Assembly (NCBI RefSeq): GCF_900167435.1
Contig: NZ_FUWS01000005.1
Coordinates: forward strand, 102,991 to 146,961
Origin: Marinactinospora thermotolerans DSM 45154
Lineage (GTDB): Bacteria; Actinomycetota; Actinomycetes; Streptosporangiales; Streptosporangiaceae
Length of the DNA stretch: 43,971 nucleotides
Reading direction: 5' to 3'
Positions 21,601 through 33,600 of this stretch are shown piece by piece. Under the pieces are notes generated by a model that was not told the origin of the DNA, did no database searches, and saw only the letters and a list, made by a program, of their open reading frames with translations. How positions within the stretch are numbered: the stretch's first letter is position 1; each line of letters begins with the position of its first letter. The position numbers and the translations under genes were made by a program.

Positions 21601-24600
21601 ATGAGGCGCTCCAGCAGGCCCAGGACGCCATGGAGCGCGACAACCGCAACCGGTTGCGCGACCAGGTCGACCTCGCCCGCGCCCAGGAGGAGCTGAGGGC
21701 CGCCCTGGAACGGAGCCTCGCCGCCGGCCAGGCGTGGCGGGACGCTTTCCGGGCCTACCACGAGGCCCGGCTGGAGCACTACGCGGACACCTCCACAGCC
21801 GCCGACACCGCGCGGGACGAGGCGCGCGAGCGGCACGACCAGGCCCGGCAGGCCGTGGACACCATCCAGCACGAGCAGAACCGGATCCGCCGGCTCGCCG
21901 AGCAGCTGCGCACGAACCCGCCGGACCCGGACGACGCCGAGGCCGTCCGCGAGCACGGCGAGCGGAGCGCGCTCGTCCGGCAGCGCACCGACGCGCTGCT
22001 CCGGGAGAAGATCCGGGCCGAGCAGCAGCTCCGGCACGCCGAAGCGGAGCTGCGGCAGCGCGAGGAGGAGGCCCGGCACGCGCAGGCGGACTACGACACG
22101 GTCGAGCAGGAGTTCGACCGGGCCGGCACGTACGCCGAACAGGAGGGCAGGCGGTACCAGCAGGAACGTGAGCAGGCCAATGATCTGGAGCAGGCGGCCG
22201 AGCGGGCCGCCGCCTTCCAGCGGCAGGTGGACGCCGCGGAACGAAACTCCGGGAAGAGCCGCGAGGATGATCTCGGCACCTACTCCCGCCAGCTCGACCA
22301 CCTGCTCGGCAGCGAGGTGCTGGAACGCCACCGAGTCCGGCTGGACGTCTCCGGCCCGGACGGACGGAGCCCGCTCGACCATCTGCTGGACCGGTTCCGG
22401 CCCGGCCTGCCCGCAGACCTGACCGGTTTCGACCGCTTCGCCGACCGGTTCCGGTCCGACTTCGCCGAGAACCCGTACCGGTTCTACAGCGAGCGCGGCC
22501 ACACCGTGCGGATCGGGAACGACTCCGTCACCCTGAAGCTGCGCTCGGCGAACAACGACTGGCGCCGGGCGGGCGACCCGCACGCCCGGCCGAGCGACTC
22601 GGCACCGGACCTCGCCAACGCCGACACCGCCACCCGGGAGGTCAGCCACACCGCCGGCCAGGGCCTGGCCAGCCGGCGCACCGTGGGCGGTGGCCTCTAC
22701 ATCAACCCGATGCCGGCCGGACCGGCTGTGGTCGTGGGCCCGGCCGTCAACCCGTCGTTCGCTGTCGGGATGAACCAGCCCTCCGCCAGCCAGACGGTGG
22801 GGCAGCAGACGTCGACGCAGACGGAGACAAGCCTCGGCGGCAAGGACGTGAGCTACACGACCGACCTGGTCGCCGAGCTGACCGCCGCCCCGGGCCGGAC
22901 GGACGGTGACGGCCAGGGCGTACCGCTCCAGTCGCATCAGACGGTCCAGGAACCCAACGGGCTGTCCATGACCGTGGAGCTCGGCGACCGCACCTCGGAG
23001 GCGCCGGACCACTTCACGCTGCACGACCCGTTCGCTCCCGGCGCGCGGCCGCTCGGCGCGCAGGACATCGGCGCCCGGCCGCCGGGCGGCCACACCGCGA
23101 AGGTGAACGGCATCTACCACGTGCCGGACAACGCCACGGGACCGGCCGGACGCCCCACGACCATGGCCGACTGGGTGGCCGACCACCTGAACCAGCCCCG
23201 CCGGCGGGGCTCGTGGGACGCGGCCAAGGACCGGCTGGTGCCGAACTTTCTGCGGCGGCACCGCCCCGATCCGTCCCGCGCCGACCAGGTGCGCCGGCAG
23301 CTGTCGGACGATTCGATCCGGGACCTGATCCGGGACGCCTCCCGGGGGCCGGAGTACCTGACGCTGGTGGACAACACCGGGCAGACCCGAATCGCGAAGA
23401 TCTGGTCGGTCCCCACCGAGTTCACGCGGATCCCGGACGCGCCCGCCAAGCTGGACCTGAAGGACAAGACCAGTTCGGCGATGTCCACCGAGAGCCGGTT
23501 CCTGCGCCGGGACCTCTTCGCCCCCGGCCTCGGCTTCGGCGCGGTGCTGCAGACGGTTGGCAGCCTGTTCCGCATCGAACTGCCCATGGTCGACTACCGG
23601 CACGAGCGGTCGCGCGGCCTGGGCGACCGGCGCTCGGCGGGCGGCACCACCAGCATGGCCGTCGAGACGGGCGACACGGCCATGTACAACGTGCGGCGCA
23701 ACGTCTACCTGCAGTTCGACGGGGAGGCCACCCCGCACCGGTTCACCGGAACCACGGTCGACGTGCTCGGCGTCGACGACGCCCAGCTGCTGGCCGAGCC
23801 GAACCGCAACAACGCGGACGCCCGGGACCGCGCGACCCACGTCCCCGTCTACCCGCATCTGCGGCGGGACCGCCCGGACCACCTCGGCGGCACCACCGTT
23901 CGTGGCGTCACCTGGCGCGACGGCCGCCGCTACACGCCGTGGACTCCCGCCGGGCAGCCAGCCACCGGCGGCGACGGAACCGCGACTCCGCCGCCCCGCA
24001 CCGTTTTCGAAGCCTACGCCCAGCAGGTGCTCGACGGGATCGCCCGCGCCTACCCCGGCCTGGTGGTGCCGGAGATGGCGCGCACGGCGGACAACTTCGC
24101 GCACCGGCCGGCGGGTGAGCACGACGACGCGTTCTTCTCCCGGGAGAACCACTTCCGCCGCAGCCACCCCGTCGCGATCTACAACACGACCCGGGTGCTG
24201 GAGACGATCTCCGAGCAGTACCTGACCGACCCGGAGCATGTCGACCGGTGGTTCACCGAGGGCATCGACGTCCACCTCATCGAAACCGCTGTCCTCAATC
24301 CCGACCTGAGCAACTTCAACCCCCGGGACCCCAAGAAGGAAGGCTGGTTCCTCCCCGACATTGTCACCGTCCGGCTGAAGGCGACCCCGCACAACCGGGC
24401 GTTCGGCGGCACCGTCAGCAAGAACGACACGTCGAACTCGATCGAGGGCACGTCGGGGCGCGGCCTCGTGGAGGAGCACGGGCGGACGCACACCGGCGGC
24501 GTGCGGGCGCGGGTCGTGTACCGGGACATCCCCGGCCAGGACGCGCGTGGCATGCCGCGCAGCCAGGGCGGCGCCGGCGTGCGGGGGTACATCACGTACT

Positions 24601-27600
24601 CGTCCAGCCGTGGGCTGGAGACGGGTGAGACCGACAAGGCCACGGCGGAGTTCAAGGACAAGGGCGACACCGACATCTGGCGGTACGACGTCGACCTTCA
24701 CGCCGAGATGGGCAAGTTCCGCAAGTCCAGCGACTTGCCGCCTGGCAGCCCGCCGGTGCGGTCCGGGTACGACGGGCACCGCGTCGACCTGATGACCACC
24801 GCGAACGGGCAGGGTGTCGACATCCGGGCCCGGATGGAGCTGGAGGCCCCTGCCCAGCTTGACCCGCACGCCCGCGAGAGCGACGCGCCGGCTCGTCCGG
24901 ACCCGGACCAGGCAGAGACCGCGCTGAGCACTGCCGACGCCAGGAACATGATCAACGGCGGCCGGCCGGACGCCCCGGCCCGGACGCCGCGTGCCGACGT
25001 GCTCGACACGATCCCGACCTACACCCACAAGATCAGCACCACGGTCGGCGACACCAACCTGCGGCAGCGGATCTACGGGATCCTGGACGGTGCTCCGGGA
25101 CTGCAGCGTTTCCTGAAGGAGCGCGCCGGGCACGACTTCTACCCCGTCCACTACTCCAGCAGCGAGCTCGCGTCGCACTCCGACCGGCTGTTCACGGCCC
25201 CGCCGGGGTACCGGGCGCGGAACTGGATGCGGAGCTTCGTCTTCAGTGGCCGGCACACCACGGCGCTGTTCGCTGACCGCACCGACGCCACGTTCTATGA
25301 CCCGCGGCCGAACTCGTCGCTCAAGATCAGTTCGCAGCACGACACGAACGTCGGCCGCACCCACGGCTCGTCGTGGACCAGGGGTGTGGAGACCGAGCTG
25401 CGCGGGGTCGGGAACCCCAACCCGACCGCCGAGAGCCTGCGCGAAGCGCAGGGGCAGGATCAGCTCCGCGCCGACCAGGCGAACGCGCCCACCACGCAGG
25501 TCATCTCGAACCCGTTCACCGGCTCCCGGACCCTCCGCGGCACGTCGCGGGCGGAGTCGGCGACCTACTCGCAGAAGACGAGCTTCCAGCCGCAGGGTGG
25601 CGCCGTCCCGTACACCGCTGACTTGAGCATCACCGGGGCGGCCGAGGTCCGGAAGGACTGGGATCTCGCGGTCAACGTCCCCCGGCATTCGCGGGACGAG
25701 GGGTTCCGCGCGAGTCAGTTCAGCGTCCCGCAGGCGGAGTTCGGTTACGCGCCCTCACGGGCCCTGTACCTTGCCGGGCGGGTCCACGACCGGTTCGTCC
25801 CCGCCACCGGCGAGGCGGAAGCGCAGCCGAACCCGCAGCTTGGCACCGACCGGTTCCGGGTCCGTCCGGGGTTCGAGGGCGCGGGCCAGCACCTGGGCAC
25901 CCTGCCACGGCAGGTCCCGGCCCCCGACGGGCAGGGCGGGCCCGACCACCGGCCCACCGGTGTCCAGCTGGACGCCCGGCTGCGGCGGGACAACTACACG
26001 CTGACCGGGGAGAGCCGGGAAGCGGTCCTGGAGGAGATTTCCGCGCACCTCACCGGGCGCGGGGCTCCCAAGACGCTGGACGTCAAGCTGGTGGCACTGG
26101 ACAGCCGCGCCTCGCACGGGCCCGACGGCGCGGACCGGCGGGTCGAGGTCAGCAACCAGATCCGGCACGGCTCGATCACGGTCGAGACGGTGCGTGGCCG
26201 CCCGGTCATCACCGACCTCGGCGGGAAGGCGACGTTCGGCAGCGAGACATCGCTGGCGATCTCCGACACCCTGAGCACGCCCGGAACCACGAGCAGGGGC
26301 ACCCGCTTCGAGGTGTCGGAGCTCCTCACCACGACGTTCCCGGGATCGAGTGACGAGCGGAACCTGCCGAGCGAGCTGCCGCGCGACCGTCCCACCAACG
26401 TCGCACCCGCCCCCAACGTCGCCCACACGTCCTCGACCACCCGTACCGAGAGCGACACCGACAAGACCACCACCACCTGGACCACGGAGGTGGACGGTCC
26501 GTTCGCGGTGGCCGAGACGCCGGAGCACATCCGGCTCACGGTCGAGTACGGTGACCGTTCCTTCACCATCGAGGGCGACTACGCCACGATCCGGGAATCC
26601 TTCCCGGTCGCCTACCTCGACCTCGTGGACGGCGCCGATCCCGAGGGGCAGAACGGGACCGGGCCGGAGACCGCCCCGGCGCCGCCGCCGCGGGTGGTGA
26701 ACCCGACCGGGCGGCTGGAGGACTCGATCCGCGACTGGCGGAACGCCCAGCAGCCGGCCGGCACGGCGCAGCCGGAGGCGACGCTGACGCCGCTGACCAT
26801 CCAGGACCACGGCGCGAACATCCTCGACGCCGGCTACGTCGCGGTCGCCCGCGCGCACGGCTGGCCGCACACCGGCGCCCTCCAGCCCGCCGACATCCAG
26901 CAGGCCAAGGACTTCGCCTTCGAGAAGGCGGGGGTGCGCCGCAACAACGACCCCATCCGGGCGACCATCAACGAGGACTCCCTCCGGGCCTACTTCAACG
27001 ACGCGAAGCGCGGTGACGGCGTCGGGCTCATCGACATCCAGGGGCCCAGATGGCAGTCCATCACCAGCCTGCGCACCGACCCCTCCACCGTCCTCGACGT
27101 CTCCGGCCCCACTAAGTGGCGGCTGGGGGCCCACCCGCGCACCGACCAGGCCACCCTGATCGACGTCGCCGTCGACTCCTCTACCAAGAACAACCAGACG
27201 CACGGCACGGCGCACGCGTCGGCGGTCACCGAAACCGGCACCACGACCAGCTCCGTCCCGGTCCGGCCGGCCGGGACCACCGGTGAGGAGCCGCCGGAGG
27301 GCACCCCCACCGCCCCGACCCGCAGCGTCGGCTTGGCCGGTGGAGCCGACCCGGTGTCCGGCCAGGAGGGCAGCGGCACCCGCACCGTGACCGTCACCGA
27401 CACCGACCACGCGGTGCCCGGCCCGGACGCGAACTCCAAGCGCTCCTACCTGGTGTCCATCCCGGTCGACTGGGTCGTCTCCGTCGAAGTCCCGCACCGG
27501 GTGATCCCCGGCCTCGGCCGGCAGCCCACCCAGGGCATGGCCGAGGCCACGTCCACGGTGACGGGCTGGGTCAGCGAGGCGGAGGCGCGCGCCCTCGGTG

Positions 27601-30600
27601 TGCTGGGCCAGACCCGGACCAAGGCGTGGGACCGGGTCGCGGACGCCCAGGAGAAGCTGGGCGACGCGGAGAAGACCTACTTCGAAGAGCGGGCCAAGCT
27701 GCCGCCGCTGGTCCGGCGGCTGCTCGACAACCCCGGCGACCAGGGCACGCTCGCCGACTACCGGGCTGCGGAACGCGAGTACGAGGCGGCACGGACGGAG
27801 TTCGAGAGGCAGTTCACCACCTGGCGGGACGCGCTGGACCGTGCCCGCGCCACGATCGGCAACCCCGGCGCCTGGTCCGGCTCGGCGACTCCGACCACGC
27901 CGCTGTCGTCGACGCCCACCACCCCGGGTGACGAGACGCCGCCCGGCGGGCCTGGCCTTTCGGATCAGCAGGGGTCTCTGCTCCCGAGGCCGCCCCGCGG
28001 CACCGGGAACAATGTCACCGTCATGGCGGTGCAGACCGGCCCGGTCACGCCGCCGCCCCGCACCACCACGGGCAGCCTCCCGCCGGAACCAGGCCCGGTG
28101 GAGTCGGCACGCAACCGCGTGGGCGACGCCCAGGCGAACGTCGTCCGGTTCGAAACCAACCTGGAAAACACGCGCAGCGAGCTCGGCCTCGCCGACGACG
28201 ACCTGTCCTACCTCGGCGGACTCATCGAAGCCGCCCAACTGCGACTCACCGCCGCCCAAGCCGAGATCGACCTCGCCCAGGCACACCTCCACGACGCACG
28301 CGGCAGCCGCAGCGGCACCGAAACCGCACGCGCAGACATGGCCCGCGCCCAGACCGAACTCGACCGCGCGAACGCCGACCTCGCCCAGGCCCGCGACCGC
28401 TACACCCAGGCCGGCGGCACCTACCGCCCCGACGGCACCCCCGACACCCCCACCCAGTTCACGCCCCCCACCGGCAGCACACCGGACCGCAGCTCCGGCT
28501 CGCAGCCCGCCGTGAGCTCCACCGGCGGCCGGGGTCTGTCCGATCTCATCGCCAGCGTGAACGCCCCAGACGTCTGGGCGCTCTTTGACACGGTGACGAG
28601 TGCGCCGACCGTCGACTCCGCGGCGCGCGCCACCATGGACCCGCTCGCCGGATCGGTGCTGGACCGCAGTGTCCCGCCCTTCGAACGGCCGGCCGACCCG
28701 AACACCGACCCGACCCCTGACCCGAACGGCACCGTCGTCCGCGACTTCACGGTGACGGGCACGGAGCAGCCGGCGCCGCTGCCGGAGCCACTGCCGGAAC
28801 CGGTGCGGCAGCGGCAGCAGGAGGCCGCCACCGCCCACACCGCCTATAACGAGCTGCGGCAGCGCCTGCAGGACGCGGCCGCGGACCTGGAAAAGGCCGA
28901 GACCCGGGTCAAGGACTCCCAGGAGGCGGCCACCTCCTCGGCGTCCAAGCACGAGAAGGCCGAGAAGGCCGCGAAGCAGGCGCAGACGGACCGGCAGACC
29001 GACGTGGACCGCCACTCGAAGCGGCTGGCCGACGCCGAGCGGCGCGCTACCGAGTCGGACCGGCGGGCCGAGGAGTCCCGCACCCGCCTCGGCCAGTCCA
29101 CGGACGCGCTGCGCGACGCCGAGCAGGCCCGCGAGGAGGCCAGCCGGGACGCGGCCGATATTCGCTCCGCGGCGGAGACCGCGCACCAGTCGGCGATCGA
29201 CCGGGCCGCCGCGGTCCGCGCCGCCGCCGGCGAATCCGCCGACCCGGCGGCGGAGAACGCCCGCGCCGACGAGGTGGAACGCCAGGCCCGCCAGGACCGG
29301 GACGCGGAGAATGCCCGCGCCGACCGCATCGTGCGGGAGGCCGACGATGCCCTCCGCGCCGCCCAGGGCCGGCGGCAGCGGGACGAGGAGCGTCTCGCGG
29401 ACGACGTCCGCGCCGCCGGGCGCGACCATGACGCGGCGCGCCGGGAACGGCAGATCCTCGCGGAGCGGACGGCCCAGCACGACCGCGCCGTCCAGAAGGC
29501 CAACGAGGATCTGCGCAAGGCGCAGGAAGTCCGGGAGCGGGACGAGCGCAACCTGCTGCGCGACCAGTACGACCTCGCCCGCGCCGGGCAGGCCTACGGC
29601 GACCTGCTGCAGCGCACGGCGGACGCCGGCCAGCGGCTGGCCGGCATCCGGGACGGGCTGCGCGACGCCCTCATCGACCACTACCGGTCGGCCGCCGAGC
29701 AGGCACGCCAGGCCCGCGACGACGCGGCCGGCGTCCGGGACCGCGCGATACGCGACCGCGACGCCCTGCTGGCCGAGCAGTCCGAAGTGCCCGCGGCCAT
29801 CGAGCGCGCGGTCCGGGACGGCGACGCCGCCGCAGAGGCCGCCGCCCGGGGCCGGGCCGAGGCGCTGCCCGGGGAGATCGCCACCGCCGAGCAGCGGGTC
29901 CGCGACGCCCAGAGCACCTACGAGCAGCGGAACACCGCGTGGGAACGCGCGGACGCCGCCGTCCGTGACGGCGAGCGGAACGCGGCGCAGGAGGCCGCCG
30001 ACGACCGGGAGAAGGCGGCGTCCTTCGACGGCCACCGCACGGAGGGCCGCGAGCTGTCCGAGCAGGCCGCCACGAGCATCCGCACCCTGCAACCGCGGGT
30101 CGACGCCCTGGAAGGCGTACCCGGCAGGTCGCGGGAGGACGACCTCGGCACCTACTCCCGGCAGCTCGACCACCTGCTCGGCAGCGAGCTGCTGGACACG
30201 TACCGCATCAAGCTGAACGTGACCGACGGCGACCGCAGCGGCATCGACGCCGTCCTGAACCGGTTCGGCGATCTCGACGCGGACACCCGGGCGCGGTTCG
30301 CGGAGGACTTCGCCCGCAACCCGTACCCGTTCTTCAGCCACGACGGCCACACCGTGGACACCGCGGACGGCAAGGTGAAGCTGCGGCTGCGGTCCACGGA
30401 CAACGACTGGCGGCGCGCGGGTGATCCGCGCGCCAAGCCCGACGACAACGCGCGGGACCCCTACAGCACGGACAGCACCTCGCGCGACACCAAGCGCACC
30501 ACCACGCGCGGCGCCAGCGTGCAGCGCGGCCTGGGCGGGTCCGTCACGATCAACCCGATGAACGTGACGGGCATCGGCCGCGTGGGCCCCGCCATCGTGC

Positions 30601-33600
30601 CGATGCTGCAGTTCTCGTGGAACCAGCCGTCGGTGTCGGAGACGCCCAACCAGGGCGTCACCATGAAGACCGAGACGGCGCTCTCGGGCCGCGCGGTGGA
30701 CTATTCGGCCTCGCTGACGGCCGAACTCACCGTTACGCCGCGCACGGACACCCCGGCGGCCACCGAGACCGCCGGCGAGGAGAGCATCCCGTTCTCGGGG
30801 ACCACGTCGTTCCAGCAGGACAACGGCATCACCCTGACCGTGGAACTCGCGGACCGCACCGCCACCGAGGCGCCCGCCGAGTTCACGCTGCACGATCCAT
30901 TCGCGCCGCGTGATTCGGGTACGGAGCCGGCCGGCAACCCGGTCGGCGCGCGGGCGGCCGGGATCCACGGCGCGGCCGTCAACGGCATCCGCCACACGGG
31001 CCCGGACTCCCAGACCCTCGCCGACTGGGTGGTCGACCACGTCAACCAGCCGCGGCCCCGGACGCGCTGGCAGCGGTTCAAGGACGCGGTGCTGCCGGAC
31101 TTCCTCCGGCACTACAAGCCGAACCCGCGGAACGCCGACGACATCCGCAAGGCGCTGTCGGACGACTCGATCCGCGAGATGCTGCCGGACCTCACGCGAG
31201 GACCGGTGCCGCTCGTCGTCACCGACAACAGTGGCCGCGAGCACCTCGCCACCATGTGGTCGGTCCCCGAGCGGTACAGCCGGTTCGACGACCGCCCCAC
31301 CAAACTCGACCTGGACCTCAAGACCGAGACCAGCAAGGACGCCGACAGCTCACTCCAGCGCTCCAGCGGGATGAGCGCCGGCCTGGGGGTCGGCGCGGTC
31401 CTGCAAATCCTCAGCAGCGTGCTGCGGCTCGACGTCCCGATGGTGGACTACCGGTACAACCGGGACCGGTCCGTGGGGAACTCGCGGAGCGCGGGCGGCA
31501 TCTCCAACGCGATCACGAAGAGCGGCGACACGGCGATCTACGACGTGCGCCGGAACTACTACCTGCAGTTCGAGGGCGAGTCCACCCCGCACCGGTTCAC
31601 AGGGAACACGGTCGAGGTGCTGTCGGTCGACGACGCCCAGCTGCTGGCCGACCCGCACCGCAACGACGCCGACGCCCAGGCGCGCCGCGACCACGCCCCC
31701 ATCTACCCGCACCTGCGCCAGGACCGGCCCGACCATCTCGGCGGCACCACCATCCGTGGCATCACCTGGGCGGACGGCAGCCGGTACGCCGCCGCCCAGC
31801 CGGGCACCGAGGCGGCGGCCACCGCGCCCTCCGGGAGCGGCACCACCCGCCAGGACGGCCAGGAGCCCGGCAGCACGGACCCGGCCACCACCCCGCAGGA
31901 CGGGGAGCAGACCGCCACTCCGCCACGGACGGTGTTCGACGCCTACGCCCAGCAGGTGCTCGACGGGATCGCCCGCAAGTACCCCGGCCTCGTGGTGCCC
32001 GAGATGGCGCGCGCCCGCAAGGACTACGCGCTGCGGCCGGGGAACGAGCACGACGACGCGTTCTTCTCCCGGGAGCACCACTTCCGCCGCAGCCACCCCG
32101 TCGCGATCTACAACACGGCCCGCATCCTGGAGACGATCTCCGAGCAGTACCTGACCGGCCGCAGCCAGACCGGCGACTGGTTCAACGAGGGCGTCGACAT
32201 CCACCTGTACGAGACCGCCCTGGTCAATCCCGACCTCAGCAACTTCAACCCCTGGAACCCGGACAAGGAGGGCTGGTTCCTCCCCGACATCGTCACCGTG
32301 CGGCTGAAGGCGACCCCGCACGACCGGGAGTTCGGCGGCACCCTCAACAAGAACCGCATCGGTGACACCGGTGCCGGGACCTCGGGACGGCAGCGCAGCG
32401 AGGAGCACGAGCGCGGCCACACGGTGGGCGTGCGGGTGCGCGCGATGTTCCGGGACATCGCGAACCGGGACACCCGGCTGATGCCCCGGCTGCAGGCCGG
32501 CGGCGGCGTCCGGGCGCAGGGGTCGCACTCCCGGACCACCGGCCTGGAGACCGGCCAGACCGAGAAACGCACGACGGCGCTCAGCGACAAGGGCGACACC
32601 GACGTCTGGCGGTACCAGCTCGACCTGCACGCCGAGATGGGCAAGTTCCGCAAGTTCGACGACCTCCCGCCGGACCAGCGCGAGGTGCGGACCGGCTCCG
32701 CCCGCGACAACTTCCGCTCACCGGACGAACGCGGCCCCAACCGCTACGACGGCCACCGCGTCAACCTCATGACCGACGCGAACGGCCAGCCCGTCCACCT
32801 CACCGCCCGCATGGAGCTGGAGGCCCCCGCCCAGCTCGATGCGACCAGGCGGGAGGCGGAGCCGCAGAGCGACGCCAGCACGCCGGCGCGGAACGACTCC
32901 GTCAAGCTGGCCCCGGACGCGGTCCGCCGCATGATCAACGGCGGCCGGCCAGACGCCCCGGACCGGACGCCGCTAGCCAGCGCGCTGGACCAGCTCCCCA
33001 CCTACACGGCGAACATCAGCTCGGGGTCCAGCGACCGCACGCAGCGGCAGCGGATCTACGAGCTGCTGTCCGGCGCCGCCGGGCTGCAGCGCTTCCTCAA
33101 GCGCGCGGCCGGGCACGACTATTACCCGACCTTCTTCTCCGGGGAGACCCTGGCCGGCCACGCCGACCGGCTGTTCTCGACGTCGCCGGGGCACCGGACG
33201 CGCAACTGGCTGCGTGGGTTCTTCTTCAGCGGCCGGCACACCGTCGCGCTGTTCGCCGACCGCACCAACGTCCGGTTCCACGACCTGCTGCCGAACTCCA
33301 CGCTGAAGTGGACCACACAGCTAGAGGCCGGCATCACCCGCAGCAAGGGCACGTCCACGAACGTGTCCGTCGAGGGCGAGGTGCGTGCGGTCGGCAACCC
33401 GAACGAGAGCGCGGCCTCCGCGCGCAGCCGGCAGGCGCCGAACGACCCCAACCGGGGACTGCTGCGCGCCAACGACTCCGGCCTCCCCAGCATCCAGGGG
33501 GCGCTGAACCTGTTCAGCGTCGGCCGTGGGCGCAGCAACGGCCAGTCCGAGGCCGCGACCTTCACGGAGAAGACGAGCTTCAAGCCGCACGGTGGGGTGC

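Noticed and set aside
19200-25688. Very long open frame on the - strand (over 2,100 codons), and similar ones at 37644-42032, 25755-31244 and 33321-36338
   Set aside because: They lie wholly antisense to the giant gene. Their translations are Arg/Gly/Val/Leu-rich and show no domain logic, and they arise because a high-GC third position removes stops in the antisense frame. The sense frame carries catalytic motifs and conserved repeats.
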